DNA of 64,000 nucleotides from Metabacillus litoralis (GCF_003667825.1 NZ_CP033043.1:2461501-2525500), one strand, 5' to 3'; shown: positions 52,390 to 63,006, counted from the first letter of the stretch. A program made the numbers and translations. The notes: generated by a model not told the origin, from the sequence alone.

Positions 52390-53346
52390 TTAATTATTTA
52401 GTAACTTTGTCTTAACTAACCATGCTCCACCGATTACACCTGCATCATTCCCTAATGTCGCAACCGAGATGGACGCTGCTTTAGCAACTCGTGGAAAGGC
52501 AAAGCGTTTAAAATATTGCTCAACTCTAGAGATAAGAAGGTCTCCAGCTTTAGATACTCCACCGCCGATTACAATCTTTTCAGGATTTAATCCATTGGAT
52601 AAATTTGCAAGTACAAGTCCTAGTTGAAATGTAACATAATCAATTACTTCTAAAGCTAAAGAATCACCTTTTTCAGCTGCATCAAATACATCTTTTGATG
52701 TTAAATCAGAGATCGTTTTAAGAATGCTATCCTGATTAGATGATTGAAGCTTTTCCTTTGCTATTCTTACGATTCCAGTAGCTGATGCTATTGTTTCAAT
52801 ACACCCTGTTTTACCACACCCACATTGAGCTCCACCTTCAGGGACAACCGTAACATGTCCAATTTCTCCACCTGCTCCATTTACACCATGAATTACCTCT
52901 CCATTAGAAATAAGACCGCCACCAACACCAGTACCTAATGTTACACAAATTAAGTCCTTAGCTCCGTCTCCAGCACCTTTCCACATTTCTCCTAGTGCTG
53001 CAATGTTTGCATCATTATCAATAACAGCAGGTAAACCGGTTTCTAGCTCTAAATGATCTCTTAGTGGGTAGTTTACCCAGCCTAGGTTTGGTGTTTCATA
53101 AATAAGTCCGCTTTCTAAATTAACTGGACCAGGCGCTCCCATCCCTACGCCACCAAGTCTTGATTTATCCATTTCTAGTTCTTCTAGCTTTGTATCAATT
53201 GCTTTAGCGATATCAGTTGTAATCGCCTTCCCTGATTTATCAGTAGGAATTTCCCATTTCTCTACAATCTCTCCGTAGTAATTAATAAATGCCATTTTTA
53301 TTGTTGTACCACCTAAATCTACACCCACTAATATTTTCTCATTCAT
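52390..53346 (-). CDS. glcK: Glucokinase (ROK family)
   Basis: 318 residues. [22 protein letters not shown] and the zinc motif [18 protein letters not shown]. It phosphorylates glucose. AAAGGTGAT precedes ATG. A cre-like site lies 40 bases upstream. Confidence 0.93.
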   Translation of the reverse strand: MNEKILVGVDLGGTTIKMAFINYYGEIVEKWEIPTDKSGKAITTDIAKAIDTKLEELEMDKSRLGGVGMGAPGPVNLESGLIYETPNLGWVNYPLRDHLELETGLPAVIDNDANIAALGEMWKGAGDGAKDLICVTLGTGVGGGLISNGEVIHGVNGAGGEIGHVTVVPEGGAQCGCGKTGCIETIASATGIVRIAKEKLQSSNQDSILKTISDLTSKDVFDAAEKGDSLALEVIDYVTFQLGLVLANLSNGLNPEKIVIGGGVSKAGDLLISRVEQYFKRFAFPRVAKAASISVATLGNDAGVIGGAWLVKTKLLNN

Positions 53347-53385
53347 TTAAAATCACCTTTTTCTACTATTATATATGTGTTCATT

Positions 53386-53400
53386 AGTAAACGTTTTCAA
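53386..53400 (-). promoter_or_regulatory. cre-like site before glcK
   Basis: Minus strand TTGAAAACGTTTACT matches the CcpA consensus WTGNAARCGNWWWCA at all but the last base. Confidence 0.4.
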
Positions 53401-53439
53401 CCCTGTTACTTTTTACTTATACCAAACACTAAACTTATA

Positions 53440-53640
53440 TTATCCTTGCTTTTTAAGTTTTTGCATTTCTTGTCTTAAGAGGAGAATTGCCATTTGGTAA
53501 TCCTTTGGCTCTACTAAATTTGATTGATACAGCTGTTTCATTTCTTCTTCCATTAATTCTAAGTCAGAAACTCGATCGCCTATGTAAATGATCGTTCCGA
53601 ATTTTTTTAAAAGCTGCTGAACGTCATATATTGTTTTCAA
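53440..53640 (-). CDS. yqgQ: YqgQ family protein
   Basis: 66 residues from the TTG at 53640 (AGGTG site): MKTIYDVQQLLKKFGTIIYI, then DLELMEEEMKQLYQ and DYQMAILLLRQE. Length and sequence fit the YqgQ (DUF910) family, which sits before glucokinase in bacilli. Function unknown. Confidence 0.85.
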   Translation of the reverse strand: MKTIYDVQQLLKKFGTIIYIGDRVSDLELMEEEMKQLYQSNLVEPKDYQMAILLLRQEMQKLKKQG

Positions 53641-53953
53641 GGTATCACCTACTTCATTATAACTGAGCACTACTTTCAAGTATAAAGGAATTGAAAAAAG
53701 CGTCAAGAAAACGTTAAAAATTTGTAAGGGTATTTAACAAGATTATTTTTCTAGCATTCCCTACATTATATTTCAATATATTAAAAATGATCAGAAACCA
53801 TTAATTTTCCCTTATGTTGATTGGATTCAATACTATATTTTGTTTTATTTATCAGAATTATTTATTTTTTCTAAAAAATATATTGTCATTTCTAAAAGAC
53901 AAGTTTAAAATAGGGTTACTTATTAATTGGAAGTTTATTAGGGGGAACAAGTA
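53641..53953. other. Divergent yqgQ-cstA intergenic region
   Basis: 313 AT-rich bases holding the promoters of two divergent genes. No clear operator or RNA element seen. Confidence 0.4.
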
Positions 53954-55384
53954 ATGGTAACTTTTATTCTATGTGTACTTATTTTAATCGTAGGATATTT
54001 CGTGTATTCGAAGGTAGTTGAGCGCGTATTTGGTATTGATGACCAACGTGTAACTCCTGCTTATGCAAAAACAGATGGGCTAGACTATATGCCTATGAGC
54101 TGGTGGAAGGCTTCACTTATTCAGCTACTAAATATCGCAGGCTTAGGTCCTATATTCGGGGCGATTATGGGAGCTCTTTATGGACCAGTTGCATTTATCT
54201 GGATTGTTGTTGGATGTTTATTCGCCGGCGCTGTTCATGATTATTTTTCTGGGATGCTTTCCATTAAACATGGCGGTGAACAATATCCAACCCTTGTTGG
54301 ACGTTATTTAGGAAAATCAGTAAAAACAATTATAAACTTAGTATCACTAGTGTTAATGATTTTAGTTGCAGCAGCTTTTACAGCAGGACCAGCTCAATTA
54401 GTTGAGCAGTTAACACCTTTAAGCTATTCAGCTTCTTTATTACTTATTTTCGTTTATTTCGTACTAGCAGCTGTTTTACCTATTAACAAACTAATCGGAA
54501 AAATTTACCCAATTTTCGGACTAATCTTAATCATCATGGCTGTTTCTATTGGATTTGCTTTATTCTTTATGGATCATTCCATTCCAAATCTAACAGTAGA
54601 AAATTTACATCCTGGTGAATTACCTATTTGGCCATTGCTAATGGTTACGATCTCATGTGGAGCGATCTCTGGTTTCCACAGTACACAAAGTCCAATTTTA
54701 GCTAGAACATTAAAGAAAGAAAGCGATGGACGCAAAGTATTTTTTGGTGCAATGGTTGCTGAAGGTATTATTGCTTTAATTTGGGCAGCAGCTGGTATGA
54801 CATTCTTTGGTGGTCCAGATGGACTTCAAGGAGCTCTTGCTGAAGGAGGTACAGCAGGTGTTGTAAACGAAATTAGTAAAACAACATTAGGTCAATTTGG
54901 TGGAATTCTTGCCATTTTAGGTGTCATTATTCTTCCTATCACAACAGGAGATACAGCATTAAGATCTTCAAGAATGATGCTAGTAGAATTATTAAGCAAA
55001 TTTGGAAATTTTGATTCTAAAATGAAAACTGTATTAATGACAATTCCAGTTATCGTTCCAACTTATCTTTTAACACAAATGGATTATTCATTCTTATGGC
55101 GTTACGTTGGTTGGACAAACCAAGTAGTAGCAACAGTGATGCTATGGACAGCTGCAATGTATTTACTACAGAACAACAAATTTCACTGGATTTGTAGTCT
55201 TCCAGCATTGTTCATGACAGCTGTAACTGGATCTTATATTTTCTATGCACCAGAAGGATTCCAATTATCCTATCAAACTTCTATGATCATCGGCTCCATC
55301 ATCTTTTTAGCCGTACTTATTTGGTTCTTAACTCAAATGAAGAAATATAAAAGCAATCCTCTTCCATATGAAAAGGTTGCTTAA
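53954..55384 (+). CDS. cstA: CstA-family carbon starvation / pyruvate transporter
   Basis: 476 residues, about twelve membrane helices. DYMPMSWWKASLIQLLNIAG then LGPIFGAIMGALYGP, and ISGFHSTQSPILARTL are CstA signatures. Shorter than enterobacterial CstA. Members import peptides or pyruvate. ATG has AGGGGGAACA upstream. It is an insertion relative to the B. subtilis yqg order. Confidence 0.88.
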   Translation: MVTFILCVLILIVGYFVYSKVVERVFGIDDQRVTPAYAKTDGLDYMPMSWWKASLIQLLNIAGLGPIFGAIMGALYGPVAFIWIVVGCLFAGAVHDYFSGMLSIKHGGEQYPTLVGRYLGKSVKTIINLVSLVLMILVAAAFTAGPAQLVEQLTPLSYSASLLLIFVYFVLAAVLPINKLIGKIYPIFGLILIIMAVSIGFALFFMDHSIPNLTVENLHPGELPIWPLLMVTISCGAISGFHSTQSPILARTLKKESDGRKVFFGAMVAEGIIALIWAAAGMTFFGGPDGLQGALAEGGTAGVVNEISKTTLGQFGGILAILGVIILPITTGDTALRSSRMMLVELLSKFGNFDSKMKTVLMTIPVIVPTYLLTQMDYSFLWRYVGWTNQVVATVMLWTAAMYLLQNNKFHWICSLPALFMTAVTGSYIFYAPEGFQLSYQTSMIIGSIIFLAVLIWFLTQMKKYKSNPLPYEKVA

Positions 55385-55388
55385 ATCC

Positions 55389-55421
55389 CAAAAGGGCTGA
55401 CAAATTGTCAGCCCTTTTTTA
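55389..55421. terminator. Bidirectional terminator cstA / spoVAF-like
   Basis: AAAAGGGCTGAC, AAATT, GTCAGCCCTTTTTT. Confidence 0.9.
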
Positions 55422-56882
55422 ACGATCAGGATCTTGTGGATGTAAAAATGTTGGTCGCCGATTTTTTAACGGCATTGGTGAACGGAATAAAACATCCCTT
55501 AGGGCGCGACCATTAAATGGGATAAACGGATATAGGTATGGAACATTAAAGGACTTCATACGCGCAAGCATTATAATCCAGCCAGTAATTCCAGCTACAA
55601 AACCTATTACTCCTAGCCATGCGGTGAATAGAAGTAGCACGATACGGTAAATTCGATTAGCTAGGCTTAATTCGTAACTAGGTGTTGCAAAGGTTCCAAT
55701 TGCCGCTATAGCTAAGTATAAAATCACTTCGTTTGTCAAAAGGCCAACTTCCACCGCTACCTGGCCGACCATTAATGCGGCAACAAGCCCAAGGGCGGTT
55801 GCCAACGATGAAGGAGTATGTATGGCGGCCATCCTTAATATATCAATACCGAGTTCAATTAGAAGGAACTGTAGAAGCAAAGGTACTTGACCTGGGTCTT
55901 CAATACCAACAAACTTCATACCAGGTGGCAACAAATCAGGATTATTAGCGAATAAATACCAAAGCGGTAAAAGAAAGATTGAAGCCCAAACTGCAATAAA
56001 TCGAACCATTCGTAAATAAGCTCCTACTATCGGCTTATTTCGATATTCCTCAGCATGCTGCAAATGATGCCAAAATGTCGTTGGCGTGATAAGTGCGCTA
56101 GGAGACCCATCAACAAAAACAATTACATGTCCCTCATATAAATGAGCTGCTGCTGTGTCAGGACGTTCGGTGTATCTTACCACCGGGTATGGGTTAAGAT
56201 GTCGACCTGATATAAATTCCTCTACTGTTTTTTCACCCATTGGAAGACCGTCTGTATCAATAGCCTTTAGTGACTTTTTTAAATCCTCTACATGTTTCAA
56301 GTCTGCTATATCCTCTAAATAGCACACAACCACATCTGTTTTGGAACGTCTACCTACTTGTAGATACTCCATTCTGAGAGATCGATCTCTAATTCTTCGT
56401 CTTGTTAACGCCGTATTAAATACGATTGTTTCGACATACCCATCCCTTGAGCCCCTAACAACTTTTTCCATATCTGGTTCCTGAGGCCCACGAACAGGGT
56501 ATGTACGGGCATCAATTAAAATGACTTGATCAATACCCTCTATAACAAGAGCTGTTGGCCCTGCCAAAACAGTTTGAACAACTGTATTTAAATCATCTGT
56601 TTTTTCAATTTCTACGTACGGGATATACGTTTTGAGTAGCTTTTCAAGTGTATTTTCCTCGAGCTGCTCTGGTGTAAGCTCAGATAAATATTTCATTAAA
56701 TAATGTAGAATATCATCTTTTACAAATCCATCCACCATAAATAACGCCATTTTACGTCCAGCATACTCAACATCGAGCTGAATAACATCAAAGCTTTTTT
56801 TTACACCCAGCCGTTCATTTAAGTACGATGTATTTTCCTGAAAATCTTTTGTTACAATCTTTTTTTCTACCTCATACGCCAT
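55419..56882 (-). CDS. SpoVAF-like GerA-family spore protein
   Basis: 487 residues. Large N-terminal cytoplasmic domain, then five membrane helices from about residue 290. The C-terminus FNVPYLYPFIPFNGRALRDV followed by RPTFLHPQDPDR is as I recall for SpoVAF. FVDGSPSALITP is a GerA A-subunit hallmark. Inner spore membrane in germination. It stands without the spoVA operon, so a GerAA-type orphan is also possible. Confidence 0.82.
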   Translation of the reverse strand: MAYEVEKKIVTKDFQENTSYLNERLGVKKSFDVIQLDVEYAGRKMALFMVDGFVKDDILHYLMKYLSELTPEQLEENTLEKLLKTYIPYVEIEKTDDLNTVVQTVLAGPTALVIEGIDQVILIDARTYPVRGPQEPDMEKVVRGSRDGYVETIVFNTALTRRRIRDRSLRMEYLQVGRRSKTDVVVCYLEDIADLKHVEDLKKSLKAIDTDGLPMGEKTVEEFISGRHLNPYPVVRYTERPDTAAAHLYEGHVIVFVDGSPSALITPTTFWHHLQHAEEYRNKPIVGAYLRMVRFIAVWASIFLLPLWYLFANNPDLLPPGMKFVGIEDPGQVPLLLQFLLIELGIDILRMAAIHTPSSLATALGLVAALMVGQVAVEVGLLTNEVILYLAIAAIGTFATPSYELSLANRIYRIVLLLFTAWLGVIGFVAGITGWIIMLARMKSFNVPYLYPFIPFNGRALRDVLFRSPMPLKNRRPTFLHPQDPDR

Positions 56883-57040
56883 AAGATTTCTCCATTCCGT
56901 ATCACGATTTGTTACAATCTTTGACGAATTATTGGTAAAACATACCTATATTCTATTAATTTGTTATTTTTAGCTTGTACTCATAAAATTCGAAAATGAC
57001 TCATACAATTTAGCAACCTGTCCTTCTCGGAGTTGATAAA

Positions 57041-57910
57041 ATGAAAGTAAAATGGATGATTGTCATCATTCTTGCCCTTATAACGTCTGGTATTCTTTAT
57101 TTTTCGCATGGTCAAAGTGTTCGTGAAAGCATTATCTTTTTTCCCATTACCGATTCTGTAGCTTTTACAACAGCTTCAACTTCACTTGAATTTGTTGAAA
57201 ATAAGGATGATGATGAATATGTGATTGAATGGGATGCTACCTCGTTTACGAACAAGGTAATTTTTCTTAGACAAGATTTATCTCTTCTTTTCTCTGATGG
57301 TAAATTAATTGACACATTATCAGAGTGGGAAGACCAAAGCCAAAAGCTGGCACAGTTTAAAAAGGTAAATGGTGAAGACAGTAGCCATTATGAAGCCATT
57401 AGTCTTCATTATGGTGAGATCCATTTGGAAGATGATCAAATCCGAAGTACACAGCAGATGACAAGTGATCATTTATATGTCATTGATTCAGAATTTACAA
57501 ATGCTTTTTCATTTAAAGAAGCACAAACAGAGGAAGAACATGAGTGGAAAGATATTTTAGACAAAGTAAAAGCACAACACCTTGAATATAGCTGGAATCA
57601 TTTAATCAATCATTATCAGATAAATAAAAATGAGTACGAGGCTATTCCATTAATTGAGCTTGCTAGATATAATAATGAGCCCCTTTTAGGACTTTCTAAG
57701 GCAAAAACACAAGAAGTCATCGGGAGTCTTTGGGAGGGGCTATATAAGAATTATTTCTTAGGTTTAAAAACAAAAGAAGGGAAAGCCATTGAACCAATTG
57801 GTAGTACAATGCCTCTCCTTCTATTTGCAAAAGATTATTCACATGTATTAGTACTAATTCAAGCAGAAGATGGTACTCCTTTTAAATTTATACAAAACAT
57901 TAAAAGTTAA
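57041..57910 (+). CDS. Unknown membrane-anchored protein
   Basis: 289 residues. N-terminal anchor KWMIVIILALITSGILYFS and an acidic extracellular domain. No recognised motif. CGGAG precedes ATG. Its stop overlaps the convergent gluP stop by four bases. Confidence 0.65.
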   Translation: MKVKWMIVIILALITSGILYFSHGQSVRESIIFFPITDSVAFTTASTSLEFVENKDDDEYVIEWDATSFTNKVIFLRQDLSLLFSDGKLIDTLSEWEDQSQKLAQFKKVNGEDSSHYEAISLHYGEIHLEDDQIRSTQQMTSDHLYVIDSEFTNAFSFKEAQTEEEHEWKDILDKVKAQHLEYSWNHLINHYQINKNEYEAIPLIELARYNNEPLLGLSKAKTQEVIGSLWEGLYKNYFLGLKTKEGKAIEPIGSTMPLLLFAKDYSHVLVLIQAEDGTPFKFIQNIKS

Positions 57911-59511
57911 GGAGTAAGTTCATCCTGAAAAGCTTTGTAGTTTTCATTGTCCGGATCAAATTCTAGAGCTTTTGATACTTGTTCTTGCGCTAATTCCAAT
58001 TTATTTTGATTAGCGTATAATACAGCTAAATTAAAATGTGCCTGGTGGTAGCTGTCATCATTTGAGATGACTTGTTGCAGGTGTTCCGTCGCTTCATCGT
58101 ATTTTTTCAATTGAATGGCAGCTACAGATAATAAAAACAAGATATCATTTGAAGACTGATCACTAGAAATGGCTTCATGTAAATATGTGTATGCTTCTTC
58201 AAACTCTTCATTTTGAATAAGCTCCTGCCCCTTCATCGCTCTATACTCACTATATTGTGCTTTTGATTGGTCCATCCCGTATAGGATTAATCCTATTAAC
58301 AATGCGACTGTTATGATAAGTCCGCCAACTCTAAGAAACCATTTTTTTTGGTTGGGTAGCTGAACGATGCTTGCAGCGAGAAATCCACCTATTAACCCTC
58401 CTATATGCCCTGCATTGTCAATATTAGGGATTACAAATCCCATCGCCAGGTTAATACCAACAACCACTAAAATATTTGAGCCCATTGTTCGGAAAAACAC
58501 TTTTAAATTATAGACACCAATAAATAGTAAAGCACCAAAGCAGCCAAAAATAGCTCCCGAAGCTCCAGCAGACAGAAATGGACTAAAGGCAAAACTGACA
58601 ATTGATCCAAAAACCCCTGCTAAAAGATAAATAAATAAAAATTTTCCTCTTCCATAAGCCCTTTCAACCGCTGGCCCAATATAAAAGAGAGCAAAGCTAT
58701 TCATAAGGAGATGAAGAAACCCAATATGTAGAAAAATAGGTGTTATAAATCTCCACCATTCTCCATCATAAATAAGTGGATTAAATTTAGCGCCGAACTG
58801 AATAAGTGTATTTGTATCAGTACTTCCCCCAAAAAGTTCAAGAACAAGGAACATAAGGATTTGAATGCCTAGGAATATATTAGTAAAGAAAGGCTTGCCA
58901 TTTTGAAAGAGCCTTTTTTCTTCCTCTCTTAGTTTATTTTGATGAGAAATAACTCGTGTCCTAACTTCATGAAGCTGAGATTCAGACACATCGGAAGAAT
59001 TTAAATCTTTAATTGTGTCTAAAGGAAGATGTAGAGTGTCTGACAGCTTATCTAATCCTTGTTTCAGTTCATCTTTCACAAGAATCATTGAGGTAATATC
59101 AATGCTGCCCTTTCTTCCACCACTATAGCCCTTTAAAAACACTTCAGGATAGTCATCTACAGGCGGCAAGCTAGAAAAATAGATATTTAAAACCGTCAAA
59201 GGACCTCTAACCCCGGTTTTTAACAGCTGTTCAAATTTCCGACCGGCTTGTTCAATATCAATAGCAAGTGTGTTTCCCCAATCAACATCAGTTCTCTTTA
59301 CCCTAATAATTGAAAACTGTTTCTTCCTAAAAGGTTCGAGCATAACCTCATTTCCATCTTGGGAAATAGCTAAGATTGTATACTTCTGTTCAATAACTAG
59401 TTGTTCAATAAACGACCAGTAGACATAATCCTGTTCTAAGACCATTTTTATCCGCTCCGCTTTATTTTTCTTTATTATATCAATACATGAATCAATTTCA
59501 TAATGTATCAT
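57907..59511 (-). CDS. gluP: Rhomboid intramembrane protease with TPR domain (GluP/YqgP)
   Basis: 534 residues. Cytoplasmic N-domain, rhomboid core (about 210-400) with the catalytic Ser in SAGASGAIFG and His in NIDNAGHIGG, then TPR repeats (about 425-530). It cleaves membrane proteins, in B. subtilis including the Mg transporter MgtE. Same position as yqgP. The ribosome site is weak. Confidence 0.92.
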   Translation of the reverse strand: MIHYEIDSCIDIIKKNKAERIKMVLEQDYVYWSFIEQLVIEQKYTILAISQDGNEVMLEPFRKKQFSIIRVKRTDVDWGNTLAIDIEQAGRKFEQLLKTGVRGPLTVLNIYFSSLPPVDDYPEVFLKGYSGGRKGSIDITSMILVKDELKQGLDKLSDTLHLPLDTIKDLNSSDVSESQLHEVRTRVISHQNKLREEEKRLFQNGKPFFTNIFLGIQILMFLVLELFGGSTDTNTLIQFGAKFNPLIYDGEWWRFITPIFLHIGFLHLLMNSFALFYIGPAVERAYGRGKFLFIYLLAGVFGSIVSFAFSPFLSAGASGAIFGCFGALLFIGVYNLKVFFRTMGSNILVVVGINLAMGFVIPNIDNAGHIGGLIGGFLAASIVQLPNQKKWFLRVGGLIITVALLIGLILYGMDQSKAQYSEYRAMKGQELIQNEEFEEAYTYLHEAISSDQSSNDILFLLSVAAIQLKKYDEATEHLQQVISNDDSYHQAHFNLAVLYANQNKLELAQEQVSKALEFDPDNENYKAFQDELTP

Positions 59512-59675
59512 TTGTTACCAAAAAACGTATGAATTTCACATATAATCAAGTTTTGATCCCATTATTGTATATTAACATGTTCAGGATGACGAAAAATGTT
59601 CGTTTTTTGATTTAAGAGTCATAATTATGAAATTAACTCACATAAACAAGAAAAGAAAGATTCTGCTTTTACAGA

Positions 59676-59707
59676 TAAAAAAAAGCTGACAGTAGAAAGT
59701 CAGCTTT
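59676..59707 (-). terminator. Terminator of the YqgO-like gene
   Basis: Minus strand: AAAGCTGAC, 8-base loop, GTCAGCTTT then TTTTT. Confidence 0.85.
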
Positions 59708-59751
59708 AATGATGAATTTTCATTATGTTTTGATTTCTAAAATTGTTCAAA

Positions 59752-59919
59752 TCAATGGAAAGCACGATTAACAAAACGATCTCTAATAAATGGTATTCTC
59801 ATCGATAAATTAATAAAATATCTACGCAATTGCGGTTGACCTAATACAAAATTTACAATGCGATATCGATAACGATAAACAGCAAATGAACCTGCCGCAA
59901 GCATAATTAATCGTCTCAT
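59752..59919 (-). CDS. Small basic protein (YqgO-like position)
   Basis: 55 residues starting MRRLIMLAAGSFAVYRYRYR, very rich in Arg and Tyr. ATG at 59919 has GGAGG at seven bases; an ATG six bases upstream sits on that site. Followed by a clear terminator, so it is a real gene. The position suggests YqgO; no function known. Confidence 0.72.
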   Translation of the reverse strand: MRRLIMLAAGSFAVYRYRYRIVNFVLGQPQLRRYFINLSMRIPFIRDRFVNRAFH

Positions 59920-60045
59920 GATCATCCCTCCTACATTTTATCATTAGTAGGAACGGGTGATTTTATCCTTTTTAAAAAAAGGTAACATTGTTTCCTTTAC
60001 TACACTAACTGAGTGTTTGAATGATATTTGCTTTTTCATAAGTTT

Positions 60046-60822
60046 TTATATAAAGGATAGAAACGCTAGGAATGTCGTCAATACAATTGCTATAAAATTA
60101 ACTGCATCATTATTCATAAAAGCAAACCGATTTGATTTCCATCCAATTTTCGAACAATGAATTCTTTTTTCAGTAACCTTTTGACAAGTTTTACATTTGT
60201 ATTTTATTTGAACAGTTTGCCCTAGAACAGTATCAAAAATATTTCCAAGGAAACCAAAAAGAGCAATGAATAAGACATCTAGTATAGACAGTGAAAATAC
60301 GAAACCTGACATAATACCGATAAAGAACGCTCCAACCAAACCAGCAAAAGAACCAAGCAAAGAAACAGCACCAGAGGTACCTCTGTCCACTTCCTTTAGT
60401 GTAAGCAACATTCTAGGACGTCCTTTACTCAATGTGCCTATTTCGGAAGCCCATGTATCTGAATTTGCTGCAGCTAAAGAAATTGAAAACAACAAGAGGT
60501 AGAGTGTATCGTTTGACCCTTGGAAATAATAAACAACTGCAATAAGCGCTGGTATTCCTCCATTTGCCGCTACCTGCATCATATCTCGTTGATCACCTTT
60601 AGGAAGGATTTCCTGTAAAAATGACTTTTGTTTTGCTTTAACCTTACTTAGAAGGCTCGAACTTACAAAGAAGCATCCCAATAAAAATAAGCCTTTCCAG
60701 GAAAAACCTAAAAAAATAGCTGAACCTACCACAAAAGCACCTATCATTCCACTTATCGACAACGACCTCATTTTCCACGCCCTATAGGAAAGGAACATGA
60801 CTAAAAGTAATCCAAGTAACAT
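60046..60822 (-). CDS. DUF92 integral membrane protein
   Basis: 258 residues, about six membrane helices. AANSDTWASEIGTLSKGRPR, RGTSGAVSLLGS and GFLGNIFDTVLGQTVQ are DUF92 signatures. Plant members are phytyl-phosphate kinases; the bacterial role is unclear. KCKTCQKVTEKRIHC near the end looks like a zinc knuckle. It follows the cyclo-ligase gene. Confidence 0.82.
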   Translation of the reverse strand: MLLGLLLVMFLSYRAWKMRSLSISGMIGAFVVGSAIFLGFSWKGLFLLGCFFVSSSLLSKVKAKQKSFLQEILPKGDQRDMMQVAANGGIPALIAVVYYFQGSNDTLYLLLFSISLAAANSDTWASEIGTLSKGRPRMLLTLKEVDRGTSGAVSLLGSFAGLVGAFFIGIMSGFVFSLSILDVLFIALFGFLGNIFDTVLGQTVQIKYKCKTCQKVTEKRIHCSKIGWKSNRFAFMNNDAVNFIAIVLTTFLAFLSFI

Positions 60823-60823
60823 T

Positions 60824-61381
60824 TTATTTCATTACTCCATGCTCAGTAATAAGGGTGGATACAGGAACATCATGAGCTTCTATAGGTACTCCGTTAATAA
60901 GTTGACTTGAAAAAGCTAATGAAACAGTATCATTTTTATAATCCATAAGATATCGATCATAATATCCCCCACCATAGCCTATTCGATAACCATTTTTATC
61001 AAAACAAATACCTGGGACAAGGATAAGATCAATTAGAGATTTTTTTACAGCAGATGTTTCTGATAAGATCGGTTCTTTTAAACCGTAAAAGACATTCTCA
61101 AGCTGATCAAAAGAGGTAATGCTTCTAAATTCCATCGTATTGGTAGCTGGTTCGCATTTTGGAACAACAACTGTTTTCTTATCAGTCCACGCTTGTTTTA
61201 TGATCGGAAAAGTATCAACTTCTCTGCCTCGAGAAACTGTAACAGCTACTGTATTTGCCTTATTCCATGTTGAGAAAGAAAATAAATGCTTATGTATTTC
61301 TTTTGAAAGCTGTTGATATTCTTCATCACTGATTTCGGTAAGTTGTTTTAGCATAATGCTTCTCATTTCCTTTTTCTTCAA
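60824..61381 (-). CDS. yqgN: 5-formyltetrahydrofolate cyclo-ligase
   Basis: 185 residues. KKEMRSIMLKQ for ATP binding, YRIGYGGGYYDRYL for the folate and VPVSTLITEHGV near the end. It recovers 5-formyl-THF as 5,10-methenyl-THF. TTG start with GGAGGG. Confidence 0.92.
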   Translation of the reverse strand: MKKKEMRSIMLKQLTEISDEEYQQLSKEIHKHLFSFSTWNKANTVAVTVSRGREVDTFPIIKQAWTDKKTVVVPKCEPATNTMEFRSITSFDQLENVFYGLKEPILSETSAVKKSLIDLILVPGICFDKNGYRIGYGGGYYDRYLMDYKNDTVSLAFSSQLINGVPIEAHDVPVSTLITEHGVMK

Positions 61382-61543
61382 GAATATCCCTCCTTTTGTT
61401 TATAGTAGCATATTTGAAAACTCGCTGACTGGTGAAAATAAAAAGTGAAGACCGAAGCGTTAGTTGAACTTATAGTTAATAAATAAAATTAGCTACTACG
61501 TCGTGTAGTCTCCTGTGCTACTAATTTATACTGTAATAACTTA

Positions 61544-61576
61544 TAAAAAAAAACAGTAGGATATAAAATCCTACTG
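61544..61576 (-). terminator. Terminator of rpmG
   Basis: Minus strand: CAGTAGGAT, short loop, ATCCTACTG, then a run of T. Confidence 0.88.
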
Positions 61577-61577
61577 C

Positions 61578-61727
61578 TTACTTTGTTTCACGGTGTACTG
61601 TCATTTTTTTCTCTCTTGAACAATATTTCTTAAGTTCAAGACGATCTGGATTATTACGTTTATTCTTTTTAGAAATATAGTTACGTTCGCCACAATCAGT
61701 GCAAGCTAATGTAATATTCACACGCAT
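61578..61727 (-). CDS. rpmG: 50S ribosomal protein L33
   Basis: 49 residues: [20 protein letters not shown] then [17 protein letters not shown] and HRETK at the end. The first CxxC is present, but the C-terminal pair is reduced to YCSRE, so zinc may not be bound by four Cys. GAGGGAAAG before ATG; clear terminator. Confidence 0.93.
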   Translation of the reverse strand: MRVNITLACTDCGERNYISKKNKRNNPDRLELKKYCSREKKMTVHRETK

Positions 61728-61824
61728 GTTTCTTTCCCTCCAAACATAAAAAACTATAAAACAAATCAGACTTTAATATAATAGCATTTTTATTTGACAA
61801 ATTCCACATCTATTTCATTATATT

Positions 61825-63006
61825 TTAAAGATATTGTAGAAATTCAGGCTTTTTATAGATAGAGATTAACTTTTTTATAAGAATTGACCACTGATACTCC
61901 TTTATAATAGCAAGATATCCAGTATGAGCTATCTCATCGGCCTGCTTTGGGTGTGACAGAACAAAATGTAGAGTTTCAGCTAAACTTTTGCTGTTAATTT
62001 GCTCTGTTAACAAGCCACGGTTATGCAACAACACTTCTCCTAAGCCTCCAACCTGAGATGAGATAATTGGTCTATGTAAAACCATTCCTTCTAAAGCAAC
62101 GATCCCAAATGGCTCATATAAGCTTGGTACAATAAGTGCTTGGCAATTGCTAAGTAGTGTATTACGTTCCTTATCTTTCACAAAACCAGTAAAAAAAACG
62201 TTCGCCTTGATTTGAAGAGTTGTTGTCATTTGTTTTAATTGTTCTTCATAAGGTCCTTCACCAGCTATAACAAGGTTTAATTCAGAATACTCTTTATGTA
62301 AGATCGAGAAGGCCTCAAGGAGAAGGTGATATCCCTTTTCTTTAACTAATCTTCCCATGGATAATAAAAAAGGAGAATTGATAAAAGAAAACTTTTGTAG
62401 TGCTTGTGAAGGCTCTAGCATTTTTTGATAGTTTTCGACGATAACACCATTTGGTATTACCTCTATTTGAATTTCTCGTTTTACTGCTCTATTTTCTATA
62501 ATTTTTCTCATATAAAGACTACAAACGATTAGCTGATCTGAAGCTTCAATAAGCTGTTTCTCATAGTTTGTTATGGTGGAAAGCTCTTTTCCATTCTTAA
62601 ATTGTTTTCGTTCATGTTCTGTAGAATGAATCGTCGTAATTAATGGTTTATGTAATTCTTCCTTAATTTGACAAGCTGATGCCGTAAACATCCAATCATG
62701 TACGTGAATGAGGTCAAATGGAATGTGTAGCTCCTGAAGAACAAATTGACTGAACCGAAAATTAATGTTCCGTATAAAATCGAACAAATCTGACGAGTTT
62801 TGTTTCCATGGCAGCAAGTGAAAGATGTGGACATTCTCCTTCTTCATATAACTTTCTTTATTACTTTTAGAAGGCGTTAAAATAATAAATGTAAGATTAT
62901 GTTTAATCCCTTCCTCCACGAAATCATTTACATGTCTACCAAGTCCCCCAACTAGATGTTCATCAAATTCAGGTGTTAACACTAAAATTGTACGATCACT
63001 CTTCAT
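61825..63006 (-). CDS. yqgM: Glycosyltransferase family 4 (YqgM-like, starch-synthase type)
   Basis: About 393 residues from ATG 63006. ILVLTPEFDEHLVGGLGRHV is the GT5/GT4 starch-synthase-like start. Later LLSMGRLVKEKGYHLLLEAF and SLYEPFGIVALEGM. It starts inside the DUF4912 gene end, so the two are coupled. Product unknown. Same place as yqgM. Confidence 0.85.
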   Translation of the reverse strand: MKSDRTILVLTPEFDEHLVGGLGRHVNDFVEEGIKHNLTFIILTPSKSNKESYMKKENVHIFHLLPWKQNSSDLFDFIRNINFRFSQFVLQELHIPFDLIHVHDWMFTASACQIKEELHKPLITTIHSTEHERKQFKNGKELSTITNYEKQLIEASDQLIVCSLYMRKIIENRAVKREIQIEVIPNGVIVENYQKMLEPSQALQKFSFINSPFLLSMGRLVKEKGYHLLLEAFSILHKEYSELNLVIAGEGPYEEQLKQMTTTLQIKANVFFTGFVKDKERNTLLSNCQALIVPSLYEPFGIVALEGMVLHRPIISSQVGGLGEVLLHNRGLLTEQINSKSLAETLHFVLSHPKQADEIAHTGYLAIIKEYQWSILIKKLISIYKKPEFLQYL

